In this document: in pieces, positions 31,413-43,495 of the stretch | Layout: each line of letters begins with the position of its first letter | Position numbering within the stretch: the first letter of the stretch is position 1 | NCBI GenBank assembly: GCA_900239685.1 | Contig: OENT01000072.1 | Location: forward strand, 1-64,000 | Direction of reading: 5' to 3' | From: Rotaria macrura | Taxonomy: Eukaryota > Rotifera > Eurotatoria > Philodinida > Philodinidae | DNA: 64,000 nucleotides | Made by a program: the position numbers and the translations under genes | Notes under the pieces: model-generated | The model's input: only the letters and a program-made list of their open reading frames with translations | Told to the model about the DNA's origin: nothing | Databases searched by the model: none

Positions 31413-31731
31413 TTACGTTGAGACGGGTGGCGTGATCTAGAAATAGAGAAGAAAGAAGAATCGAAAATGAATCTTTCTTTCGAATCGAGTTAACCATGCT
31501 TTCTTGAATATTAAGACGTCGAGTCAGCTCGAGCAGTTTGTTTGTATCGAGTAAAACAGAATCGAATTTTCTTTGATACTCATCCGGGTTGACCGACGGA
31601 ATAAAAGTTCGTGTGTAACGACGTACAACGACCACTTGGGGTTGATCGTAAACGATGACAACAGTTTTCGCCTTTCGCAACATTTTCGACGATGTTTTCT
31701 CTTGTTCAACGCGAAGCTTTTCCTCGAGCAT
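31413..31731 (-). CDS. Short protein sharing a domain with the 46.6 kb EF-hand protein
   Basis: Two exons, 31731-31495 and 31436-31413, separated by a 58-nt intron (donor GTTAAC, acceptor TTTCTAG), give 86 aa ending ITPPVST. From about residue 21 the protein aligns without gaps over 58 residues to residues 323-380 of the EF-hand protein at 46573-48452. By hand count 19 of 58 are identical, including V-I-Y, QV-VVR, NP, Y, LLD and LL. The intron falls at the same place and phase in both genes and is followed in both by a Ser/Thr-Pro-Pro. The protein is short, basic and without signal peptide or membrane segment. The in-frame 5' extension reaches a stop at 31783-31785, so this ATG is the natural start unless an upstream exon exists. 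The function is unknown. Confidence 0.75.
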
Positions 31732-31954
31732 CGCTCCGATTAGACTATTGCCGAGTCTTTCACTTGACTTTCTAATTCTATGCTAGCGAATATAAAAGGT
31801 GGAAAATATACTTTGAATTCGAAGAGATAAATCGACCGACGTAGAACGATGCTGTGCTGGCAGAGAAAAACCGATTGAAGAATCACCGGTAACGACGATT
31901 CTTCTGAAAAGGAACGAGTCTGTTGAAGAGTACGACGACTAGAATGCGACAAGA

Positions 31955-31962
31955 TATTTATA
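31955..31962 (-). promoter_or_regulatory. Possible TATA box of the short gene
   Basis: TATAAATA on the minus strand, 224 bases upstream of the start codon at 31731. The related gene at 46.6 kb also has a TATA box, which makes this match more credible. Confidence 0.35.
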
Positions 31963-34900
31963 GGTAGAGCAACAGAACATGATTCAGCTGAATCGTAAAT
32001 TAGGAGGAGAGCAAAGCAGAACATCGAAATGTGAATTGATGCAGAACACTGCTTAATCTTCAATATTCATCTATAGTTAATGTTAATGATATTTGTCATT
32101 TCAATTCATATCAGTTATTTTCATCGTAACTAAGAATTGATTTATGATCGAAATATCTCACACGACAATCGCTGATTTTATCGCAACAACGATGAAAATA
32201 CCATTTCAATCAAAACAACCACTGTTTTTTATATTTACATTTGAAGAAAAATGCGATAGAAGTTAAAGGAAAAAAGGATTTAATTATAGTTGGGTAATAG
32301 ATAAATTACGTGTTTTTTCGTTGATAATCATGTGATGGAATATTGTTTATTACGCATTTTTAGCCTTGTGATTTTCAAAAAAATTGTATCATTACCATAT
32401 TTTATTACGCAATTATTAATTATTGTGACATTTTGTCTGAAATTTCATTTCTTTTTAAAGTTGCAAGGGATTGTTTTTTAGTTTTGATAATCAAGCGTGA
32501 GATATTTTCATCAATTCTATTCAAGTTGATGAGGTATCTGTAATTGTTTTTATAAGATATCTGTAACGCACTGAGGTTAAGTTCGACAAAAATTTTCCTC
32601 TTCATTTTTGCAACGTAAAAGAAGACAGGGAGACTTTATCTTTGAAGGTCGTATATAAGAAGACAACATTTACATCAGTATGATTCTGCGCATCGATATG
32701 TTACAGAGAGACAGTTTGACAACTCAAGGTTTTCATTTACTTAAGATTTAATTAAAGATGATTTTTCATGCGTTATGGTCCGAATAGTCATTCGAAATCT
32801 ACTGATTAGTTCGTTTCTTTGATATGGTCGAAATTAAAGTTGATTGTCTCAAAGTCAAGAATGTTGCTCGAATGAACTGGACGAAGCCTTGTTTACTAAT
32901 TCATATTGTCAGAGATATTGATTTATTTCTAGATGCATTAATATACTGAACGAGAAAGATTGAGCAACACCATTGATAAGAATGATCTACTATTTTCTCT
33001 GCACAATTAGGCAAAGTCATCGAATGAAATTTTAGTATTCATTTGCTTTTGCTTTCTAATTTTGAATACTATTTTAATACAAGCATAGGCTAAAATTATT
33101 CATATGAACACCTCGCGAAATAGTTTTTCGATTTTACCGATGAGTTGTTTTGTCTACTCTCATTATTGGAAACAAGACGTCATCCAATGATGCATAGATA
33201 AAACAAAAATATATTGAACTTGTTAAATACCAACAATAAGTACAATGCCTTGTCCTCATTGTTTGACATCACTGTCGAATCTTTTTATTTTAGATTCTGC
33301 TCTCATACTAAACAATAATTTCATTAAGAATTAAATTATTCTTGTTCAATTAGTTATTGACTTTCTCGTGTCAAGATCCATTGTTGATTCTCGATTGCTA
33401 TTCAATCAAAATGATATTAGAAACTCTTGGAAAATCACGAGATCATTCGTGTTCAATCTGCTTACTTCTCTTTTTTTTATGAGCATCAATATATATGTAA
33501 TGGATACTTTGAAAAAATGTGTCACAGTTATCGAAGTTCATTATTCTTCGATATAAAAATGCATCTTGAAAGCTCAAAAGAAATGACTTTTCACTGATGC
33601 CCTTGAGGCTTGAGACTTGACATCATTTTCTTGTGGGACTCCCATATTTCATATACACTAAGACAGTCAGCGAAGAAAAAACTAGCTCCTATGATCCTAC
33701 AATACGGAGATGAGATTGGATATTCTACATTTCAACGTAAAACGATGATTCATTATTTTCTTTAAAAGATAAACAAATTCTACAAAGCATTGAGTTTCAG
33801 TTATTAGTCGACATTATTGGTTCTCTACTTATCTCACCATTGCTCTGTATTATGAAGGATAGTAATTATTTAGTTTCATAGCCGTTGGATAGTCTTGGTT
33901 ATATGGAATATGTTAATTTCACGTGTCAAATCAAAAGAGGTATGCTAGCGCACTCTTCATATTTTTTTCATGGCCATTATTCATCACTTTCGATTGCTGA
34001 CGTGTCTCCCCGAAACAAAAACAACCCCATTCAAAGACAATATTCGTTGCGGAACGACATGTACGAAGACTTCGTTCTGTATTTCATTGTTCACTTTAAT
34101 TTTTAACACAATGACATATCTCGTTAGAACAAAAGGAGACTTCTAATAGAAATGATTCATCATTAGGATGACGATTAACTTCATCGATATGCACCGTCAA
34201 GACAACGAGTTTTAATAAAAAACTTCTGAATGAGAATCAAGCCAAAAGAAGAAGAATCGCTTGTTTAATACTATCAAGAATTTTTAACGTCGCAAACAGA
34301 AATGATCGATCAATATTGAATAATGTCGATTTTCATTCGACGACTCGAACATTGAAATGATGTTGATCATTGTGAAAGACGACGAAGAGGTCTTGCAAAC
34401 AGTTTGACGTAAAATTATTGAACAGAGTACAGTCAGAGATCTCAATTCATCTGCAACATACTGAACGAAAGTTAATTTCAATTTCAGTTTAACATAAGAA
34501 AGTCGAATCTACTCTTCAAATTTACGTGAAAAATAACTTAGACCCACGTTCTAGATGACTGACTGCGTAGAATGGTTGTCATCTAGTCTAATCTAGTTAA
34601 TAATCGTTCTTAATACTAATAGCGATAGTCTATAATTACTTAATTTGATATCAAACTATGCTAAGGGAAATATCCTTATTTATTCCTTGTCTAATTTATT
34701 CAATAAAGTATTTCTTCATAAAAACATTTGAGTTGTTTGTTTTTGTTTTTAAAATTGGCCAATGAAAACTGGAGAAAGAGTTTTTTGATCAACTGAAAAA
34801 ATGAAGCTTTAGCACTGTTTTGCACATGATGGACCATTACCATTGAAGTTTCCCCATTTGTCTTTGCCTTTGATTTTAATTTCAAGTATTTCATCGTCCA

Positions 34901-36436
34901 TATCGATAAGTTCTATGTTCAAATAACAAGAGAATAAATATTGAACTTTAATGGCAAGTATTCTTGAAGTTCATGCGGTCAAGAATAGTCACCGCCTGTA
35001 ATATTAAAAATGAATCTTATGCTGAAAATCCAATGAAAAAAGAGCTTTATACTAGTTGCAAGAGTCACACAATCTATCTAAGCGAGCTCATTTCTCTCGT
35101 ATAACTTTCTTTTAGTTTAAGAAATGCAATTTTTTTATCTCAAACATTCAAAGTAAAATAGAAATCAAGATAAGTTTTCTTGATATCGATCACGGTTTTA
35201 CAAGAAGTACAGCAACACGAAGAAGTTGAGATCAAATAGGTTTTCTCCAGATGTTTATCCAAAGCGGCATTTCATCGTCGAAAACGAGAATAAGTGTGTG
35301 CTTAACATTCGACATAATGAGTGCACATGATGAAAACAGATTTTCATTTCGGTGAAGAAATCCTTTGGAGATCTACGAGAACTGTCACCAGGAGTAAACG
35401 AATATTGTTTAAATCTTGCAAAGATGGCTTCTCAGTTGTTTTTATAAGGATTTCTTTTCAATTTCTACCATGGCTGCTGTCGTACAAGCTGAACATGCGC
35501 ATTGCTAAAGAAAAGAGATATTCGAATACTTATAACAATGAGATGAAATATTCACAGAATGCGGAGTTCACAATTCAATTGCTTAAGATTGAGAAAACAA
35601 AGATAAATTAGAGAAGAAATCATTTGAATCGATTGAATTCATGTCAATTTATTTACAAAAGCATCTCTCAAATAGTAAAGTAGAGTGAAAGAACTGGTTC
35701 AATTAGATTTTACTATCGATAGCAATGTTGACGTATTCTGACCTATTTAGGAATTCAAACAGAGATAATCACGAAATATAATTCAATCAAGTAGTAATTT
35801 AGATTATTTGCGAATCAAAGTTAACACCATAAAAAACCACAATGATCTAGATTTCTCTGTTGTCTGTTAAATAGAATACTATGTTGAGCATAAAAAGATA
35901 ATGTTTGATTGTTCTTTTGAGTTCACGTTGATACGTTTTTCAAAAAACGAAATCAGTAAAGTAAAACTGATATTTTTTAGTTAAATCTTTCGGAATAATG
36001 ATTTGTCGATGATTAATGACACGAGGATCGAATGGAAATCTTACTAAAAAATGTCTGTCGCGTCAATGATTCCTTGATCAATCGTCATATGATACAAACA
36101 GTTTTATCCAAGTTCAAGAATAGTTTAGTCGAATAATTCCGTTCGTTTTTTATTTGACTATAAAAAGAATGTTTGAATCGAACCGAACAGATTTTATCGT
36201 TTTATGAGCTGACCAATCAAATAAGATAGTTCTCGTTTAAAATGGTTGTTGATCGATTCGATTGATTCTCAAATGTATTTTCATGATGTAAAACATGAAT
36301 GCCAATTTTTCTAATCACCAAAAACAGATACTTTTGATCACCGATTCTTTAAATTTTCATCCAAAATTTCTATTTCTCAAACAAGTACAACTTTTAAAAA
36401 AGAATGATAATCAAAATTATAATAATCACATAAACT
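31963..36436. other. Gene-poor stretch, no supported gene
   Basis: About 4.5 kb without a supported gene. A good plus-strand TATATAA lies at 32652-32658, with an ATG about 30 bases further, but the frame that follows is short and unrecognised. The open frames at 33885-34106 and 35321-35611 look like chance. Confidence 0.4.
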
Positions 36437-36444
36437 GTACTTAC

Positions 36445-37801
36445 CAGAGCTCCGCGGGACGACCAAAAAGTTGTCCCGCATTCCGCACTGTCTTATTCGG
36501 GCCATCCCGTCTCACTTTATTCGCTTTTTACGATCCCGTCCCGTCCCGTGTTATTCTAACATATAAATGTAATTCTTTATTTTTGTTTGATAATTTGGTT
36601 GAAGCATTCTAGTTGATTTCTACTTTCTTATTCGATGAAATCTATTTATTTTACTATTTATCAGTTACAAGTAGAGAACTGTGGGACCAACTTTGTATGG
36701 TCCCGGTCCTCTTGATGAAATGGTTTTGGTCATGATCCTTGTTCTAGGTAAAATTTTCTTTAGCTTTTGATTACAATTTTGCGAAACATGATGTGAAAGG
36801 AGAGTTGAAGCGTTTTGAGTAGAAATTTCTGACGCACTCCTGCTCTTTCACATATCGTTACCGACGTGCCTCTCCCCCTTTATCACAGACCATGACTGGC
36901 GGGTTCGAGAGACGTCACAGATCCTAACAGACACGACCTACACACTCACACGGAAATCGTAAGTGATTTCATCGATATACGATCAAAGCGATAAGTCTAT
37001 AGAATATCATTATTGTAGATGAACTTCTTCCTTAATGTAGTTGTAGAAGATTAGTAAAATGATTCTGAGCTAAGTTTCGCAAGATAAATCAAAGAAAACA
37101 ACTTTCAAGTAATTAGTAACAGTAGTTACATTGTGTTTCACATTTTAACCCAGTAGAGATTGCGACAACACTTTTCTTAAACGCAAGGAATATTTTGCAA
37201 GATTAAGCGTAAATTTTCAAATCTTTTCCATAAAAGGAGACCTCGTGGCCATCTGGATGAGTTATTGTTATCGGTCCCATAAAAATCAAAATCTTTGGTC
37301 CCAACCCCGATCGCAAGGGACCACTTTGCAGTTCCCAAGTTACAAGATAACATACGCATGAAAAAACTTTCTATCACAATGATATTTGTATGGCAATCTT
37401 TTTTCGCAGTAATATTTACATCAGAAGTCCTTATTACGAGAAAACAATGAAAATTACAATAAGAAACACTAGCTAAAATACTGCAGCTCGAGTACCTGAT
37501 CAAACAAAAAATAAATTGTCAACATCTAAATAATTTAAAAAAAGATTGGAATGACATGAACGATGATTACAATACAATCACAGTATCATTTCATACAAGT
37601 GACATATTGACATTGTGTGAAGACAACCAATCGAATGATCTCTAACGTATGCATGCTTAACTTAATGCATAAATGCTGCAAGGAATGCACAATACTCAAT
37701 GCCGATTGTGCTTGTATGAAATTGTCGGGACAGAGAAGTTAATTGATATGGTCTTGCCCCGCCACCTCTTCATTTTTGTTGTCCCGTCCCGCTGAGCTCT
37801 G
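36445..37801. mobile_element. Outer hAT-like non-autonomous element
   Basis: Terminal inverted repeats begin CAGAGCTC(C/A)(G/C)CGGGACG and match the hAT end consensus YARNG. The flanking 8-mers, GTACTTAC at 36437-36444 and ATAGTTAC at 37802-37809, agree at 6 of 8 positions, as expected for an old 8-bp hAT duplication. Both subterminal zones are rich in CCCGTCC words. No transposase frame was found. The element is interrupted by a second insertion (36672-37338); without it and one duplication the element would be about 680 bp. Confidence 0.75.
36672..37338. mobile_element. Inner hAT-like element nested in the outer one
   Basis: The ends are TAGAGAACTG and, inverted, TTGGGAACTG, the first matching YARNG. 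The 8 bases on either side are identical: GTTACAAG at 36664-36671 and 37339-37346. The subterminal regions share GGTCCC/GGGACC words in opposite orientation. The 667-bp body has no transposase frame; the 108-codon minus-strand frame at 37177-37503 resembles nothing. Confidence 0.8.
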
Positions 37802-37809
37802 ATAGTTAC

Positions 37810-38244
37810 GATATTGACCACATTTAAATGAAAATTTTGTGGAATTCTTAAGGCTATTTATTCGATATCGGCAAGCACGATTTGATTTAGCAGAAGCTTT
37901 AACATCATCAAGTGAATGAACTATACTTAAGGGAATCCAATTAGATCTGGGCTTTTTCGAATGAATGAATTCAAGAATTGTAATACTTCATTCATATCCA
38001 GTTAGTTAAAGCCTACTTTATTCAACGTTTCATCGCACTATATATAGGATCAAGAAATCGAGGCTAGAGATAGCACGGTATAGTGAAATGATGATATCAT
38101 GAATACAGAAGATCTTTCAATACAAAAGAAAACAAGGGAAAGAGATAGAATATATAGTTTTGATCCGTTCCAAAAGGCACAGCAAGAAGAAAATTAGAGA
38201 AGACGAATGATACGATGACGAAACATCACACATTTTAATAAATC
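37810..38244. other. Intergenic stretch
   Basis: Nothing recognisable was seen between the transposon and the tandem repeat. Confidence 0.5.
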
Positions 38245-38360
38245 TGGCGATCAAAAGTATCTTTCTCTGATGATCGTTTGTACCTAAAATATTTGGCGAT
38301 GAAAAATATCTGTTTTTGGTGATCGTTTGGATCTAAAAATGTTTGGTGATCAAAACACAT
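38245..38360. repeat. ~50-bp imperfect tandem repeat, about 2.3 copies
   Basis: Units start at 38245, 38294 and 38344 with TGGCGATCAAAA, TGGCGATGAAAA and TGGTGATCAAAA. Each of the first two continues through TATCT, TGATCGTTTG and CTAAAA. The period is 49-50 bases with several substitutions per copy. Confidence 0.75.
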
Positions 38361-38991
38361 TTTCCCCTAAAGTATCTTATCTACGGTTGTTAGATTGCAA
38401 ATTGATCGTTGATTTTAATCGATGGATTATTCTTTCGGAATCGAATTTTCGATTTAAGCGAGAGTTTCTTTATAAAATTGTTTCTAACCGAATGACTTCA
38501 ATTGAATTCTAGTTGAACAAGTGAATAGACAAAGAGATTTTTCTCGGAAACCAATCGCGAGGTGAAATTATCTTCGATGATCATTTTCAAGATATCGATG
38601 TGAAAGATTGTCGTTTGTCAAATGAACATTAACGAGAAGATTTTAGTTGAGATTGAAAACTCATCATAGTTTACTGTCGAAGAGGTCTCACGATAAATTA
38701 TTTTCGAGTCGATATTGAAAGAAAAAACAACTAAGTATATTTCAGTTTATTCAAAAATCGACAAGCGACGACTAACAGTTAATATAGATTTGTATCTTTA
38801 ATCTTCCAAATGAGTTTCGTTAGACGCTGGAAAATTGTTTTTCATTTTGTGTATTTTATTCAGTTCACGTAATTAGCAATCACTTTTATCGAATGGAGTT
38901 GTGAAGTAAAAACTAAATTAGTTTCACTCTTCCAACTAGTATTCGATTCTTCAAAATGAAAATAGCGAAAAACAGTTTCGACGTTTTGTTC

Positions 38992-39213
38992 TTATTTGAT
39001 TTCAATGGAAAATGTTTCAATGGTAATCGGATATTCGTGCAACAAAATCCGAATTCTAATGATTTGTCGAGATATATCTCTTGTGGCACGAATACCGGAT
39101 AGAAGATCGAAAGATTTTTCACCATCGAACGATCGAAGTTGGATAACACAATAAACTGTCTGATCTATTTCATAAGATTCTATAATTGATTCATTTTCAT
39201 CGTAGATAATCAT
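38992..39213 (-). CDS. Hypothetical 73-codon frame, possibly part of a spliced gene
   Basis: The frame has balanced, non-repetitive composition (for example CVIQLRSFDGEKSFDLLSGI) unlike most chance frames in this window. Upstream on the same strand, between 39214 and 40010, several short exon-like stretches sit between plausible splice signals, including an ATG reading MNYFSIEFGFFF before GGTAAAC at about 39953-39995. More than one way of joining them keeps a frame, so no model is offered. No family was recognised. Confidence 0.2.
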   Translation of the reverse strand: MIIYDENESIIESYEIDQTVYCVIQLRSFDGEKSFDLLSGIRATRDISRQIIRIRILLHEYPITIETFSIEIK

Positions 39214-40010
39214 CTTCGATCGAACTCAAAACGATCAGTACGAATAATTAAGATTCGAATCTCTTCTCGCTTCGTCTCGTTTCACAATCAACTAGATTTT
39301 CTTTTCTAATCAATCGACATGCATACGCCACCAATTTCAAAACTCTTCGAATCCATAATACTGCGAACATCAACCTGTCAAATAAGATAAAACATCGGTC
39401 TCGAAAGGTCATCATATGTTTCTTGACAAATAATTGAAAAACAAATTTATTTCATGGAAATAAATACTCGTCAATAAATATGAAGTTTAATGTGAACATG
39501 CGAAATTCACTTAGAAATAACATTCTCGTTCGACTTGTTGTCTAGAAAATGCTAAAATAAATGAACAAATATCGAAATTCACTTTTCATCCACGCACAGA
39601 TTGAATTGCTTAAATTACCTTTTAAATCATCTTACCGAATGCAAGACTAAATTCAGCATCGAAATCTTTTCTTCAACTATCACTTCAACGTATATTATTT
39701 TATTTAAGATAAGAAACTTTTCATAATTAATGATAATTGTAATTCGGAGTTAAACGAAACTAATCTAAAGAATCGAATTCAAAGTTTATTTCGATGATAA
39801 ACCAACGAAATAGATAAGAATCAAATGTGAGCATTGGTCGTTTCTAGTTTACCGCTCAAGTTATTTCATCTGCTTATAATTGAAATTCGTGATGGATGAT
39901 CACGAGCATCATAATAAGAATGATTAAGTCTCATTGAATTACATTTAGTTTACCTCTGGTGAAAAAGAAGCCGAATTCAATCGAGAAATAGTTCATGTTA
40001 CCTAACCGTA

Positions 40011-41439
40011 ATAATAGAAGAGTAATCTTCTCAGCTTGACTTATTTCTCAATTCGATAGATGAATAGGCTTTCCATTCAATGAGTTCAATGTTTACAGTT
40101 CACTTTGTTTGCCTTCAGTTCATTGTCGTTTTTTCTCTCCTGTTCATCGGGCAAGTGAATAGATTGAAATCGCTCTTTTGTTGTCTATTTGTCTCATGGA
40201 AAAAGAAGAAGAATAGATGGGTTCTTTTCCGTCCTATTCAAAGGATTCTTTTTAAACCTAATTACAAACGGCATGCGTAGCTATACATATTTTCTGTATT
40301 TAGACCGATGTTGATTCCAACGTCAGAGGTATGTCGGTGTTCTTTATTCAATATCTAATCGGCACTATTGAGAATTCATCTCCATCTGAATTGTCAAGGT
40401 TTTCATCATTGAAAAATAAGGATTCTTCAAGCCTTAATAGAGATATATGAAAAATTTGTATTTTTATATTGAATAGACGACGATATAAAATCATTTATTA
40501 TGAACAAAGTAAGTAGAATATAATGATACACTTCAAAACGCATGAATGAAAATGAAATTCAGTTTTATTGTCCATCATTCAATAATGCATTACGAAGAAA
40601 ACTTGAATAGAAATGTCGATTCGCTAAGAGACATACAAATAGACTCTTCACTATAAACATTCGTCATCTCTAAACAAAGCAAAGACGTTTTTTTTATTCT
40701 ACAGACGAATAATAGAAGGAAAAATAATTTTACAACGTTAGTTATTTGGCACAGACCAATGTGTGTGTGTAATAGACATTATTTATAAGAGTTCTTCTTC
40801 ATTTCCATCTCATTTCAATCTTTCGAAAGCTTGAGAAAACGATCAAAAGAAGATTTGATTTTTGTTAAATGGTCTTTTGTCAAACAAAATGGAGTTTTAT
40901 CTAAGTGAATATGTTTATACAAATGTCTTATCCATTATTACTGTTATTATTCTCATTGAAATGAATGTTTCATTAAATAGAAGAAATAACAGGACGTAAC
41001 TTTGTTCATTAAGTTTTATGCTAAAATAAATTCCGAAATAGAATTTATCTTCGTAGAAAAATTAACATCATATAGGGATGAATAACAAAATAATTCGACA
41101 TCATATATCTATTTCTTCTATATCTATATGCTATTTAAGTGTATATAAGTATGTCGAGAAAGAGAGAAAGAGAATCAGCTAGGCATGATGTCCAAATTCT
41201 AATTAATCCCATTTGGAATCAATCGGAATTCTTTATTATGATGCCGAACTTTTTCTTTTGCACAATAAATAACATTCAATAGCAAGTGAGTTTAATGTTT
41301 ACAGATATACCCGTATTTCTCTTTCTAGGATCAGATCGACTATTTTTCAATAAAAAATCTTTCCCTTCAGACTTATTTCCATTGTATGTTTTTGTTCACT
41401 GAGAGAGAGAGAGAAAAGACAATATGAAACTGTACTATT
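40011..41439. other. Intergenic stretch, no supported gene
   Basis: No gene or repeat apart from a short AG-rich microsatellite at 41399-41413. Confidence 0.5.
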
Positions 41440-41447
41440 TTGGAAAG

Positions 41448-41628
41448 CACTGGCGAATCCATCGTAGCGGCCATCCGCCCATAGCCACCCCGTTATGAAA
41501 TTATCTTTTTTTCGATTTTTCCCGGCAGAAATGAAATAGAAACGAGCCGTACTGTCTCAAAGAGGCGGCTAAAACCGTTTTTTGACCATGAGCGTCAGCC
41601 CATTAATAATCTTCTGAATCCGTCACTG
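41448..41628. mobile_element. hAT-type MITE (181 bp) with perfect 8-bp duplication
   Basis: The ends are CACTGGCGAATCC and, inverted, CAGTGACGGATTC. These are diverged inverted repeats close to the CAGTG-type ends of hAT transposons. The 8 bases on both sides are identical: TTGGAAAG at 41440-41447 and 41629-41636. The body is markedly richer in G+C than its surroundings and has no coding capacity. Confidence 0.88.
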
Positions 41629-41636
41629 TTGGAAAG

Positions 41637-43495
41637 ATAACACACCTTATTTTCTTGATGATAATCAACAGGTGTTATTGCCTTTTTTAAACAACACTTT
41701 CCATGTATCTTGATGGATTAAAAACAACTCAACAAGGAACGATTGCTCTTCTAAGATTAGCCATCTCCATCCGCACCATGATGTCTCCTCTTTCACTCAT
41801 CTTTTATCGATAATTTACTGTAATCTTTCAATTGAATATTTTCTCGAAGATCGGCAATTTTTACTCTTTCCAATTGTCGATTTGCTAAGATATGAAAAAC
41901 AAATTTAGTTGTTCTTCATCGATGCAAATTAGCGTATTATTATTATGATCATCACTATCATATTCCTCGTCTGTCTCTTGGTGTTCTTCTAATTCTTTTT
42001 CTGCTCCTTGTCTCTTCTTCTTTCTCTGTTAATCTGCATGATGAAAACGTCTTTTCATGAAACTCTTTGATCTATTCCAGTTGATAAATCTAGTAAGTTG
42101 ACATTAAAATGAGAGGCGACAAAACCGATTAGGGATGCACCAATGGCAGCGTAGAACTGGAGACTGGATATCTATATAATTCATTATAGGATATACACGG
42201 ATACACTCCAAAAGTCGTTATAAGGTATATAGAGTTAGTTGTGAATTACCTGTGCACAAATGCTTTTTAACAAGATGCAAGTCCGCCTAGGTGCCTGCCA
42301 TTATTTGACTTTTCTTCTCATCTTCAGATATTGATTAGATTGGAATAAAAGACGAATCTTAAAATAGATTATTTATCATCAAACATATCTGTCTTGCCGT
42401 TTTCAAAATGTCTCCTAACACTATAAATATGTCCGCTCTTGAATAGAGAGACTTGTTTAACATGTTCTGTTTCGAATTCGTGATCGATGTTGTTCGAATG
42501 ACTAGCGAATTTCCATTTGTACATTTTGTCGATCCAATACGAAACGGTGAAATCAGTTGAGAATAAAAATCAAATTTTAATGAACAAAAAATTAGACAGA
42601 AGGAATACGTTAATGTCGAGCGTCGAAATTGAAAGACAAGTCACTAAAGTTTCAATTTAATCGGTTTCAGAAGTTGAAACGCTGTTTGACGTCATTTGTT
42701 ATTAGAATGAGATTGAAGATTTTCAAGTTAATCTGATAGATGGGAAGATCAATCATTTGATTTATAAGAAGAATAGTATCGTCATAAACATTATCGCTTA
42801 GTTATGTTCTTGCTTTGAAGAGAAAAACTGAATGAAAATAATTACAAAAACAACAGCTGCCGTTCGCTGTTGACGAAGAATTTCGACTTTCAACATCGAC
42901 TTATTCCTATTGTCTAATTTATTGTTCTCGAAACTTGGATTTTTTTCTCAGCTCAGTTCACCGTTTCACAACCAAGCGAGAGAAAAATTACGATTCGAAA
43001 CAAAACATTTTATACGACACTGCTTATTCAAGATAGGAAATATTATCAAACATCCGACTGTTGAAATTCTATGCCGAAAAAAGCGTCACAGTTGATATTT
43101 TCTCTAAGGAAGAAATTGGCGTTAGTTTTATCTTGTCGAACTTCTTCAAAATCTGATTTGTCGATTCTAAACGAAAGAGATGTATAAATGAAAGGGTACT
43201 CAACATGGATGCTGATTATGAATGAGATCTAATCTATTTTCTTGAATGAGTTTGTATATTTGACTGCTATCTGGTAGTATTCAAGAGAAATTCATTTTAA
43301 AAAGTCTCTGTCAAATTAATTTCGTCTTTTCTTGATAACTCGATCTAAGAGAAAAAGAACGTGAAACTGATCGATTGATATTCTACCTTCCAATTCTATT
43401 TCAGACCTATTCAAAAAGAAGTGTTACATACAACTTTAATCAGCAGTCGAATAGGTTTGCTCCATGCAATATACATTGTACGAAGATGATTTTCG
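41637..43495. other. Intergenic region upstream of the GPCR
   Basis: No gene was recognised. The 5' UTR and promoter of the receptor gene must lie here or further upstream; no TATA box or initiator could be singled out. Confidence 0.45.

Noticed and set aside
37177-37503. 108-codon minus-strand frame inside the inner hAT element, considered as a transposase remnant
   Set aside because: It has no recognisable transposase or dimerisation motif and crosses the repeat end.
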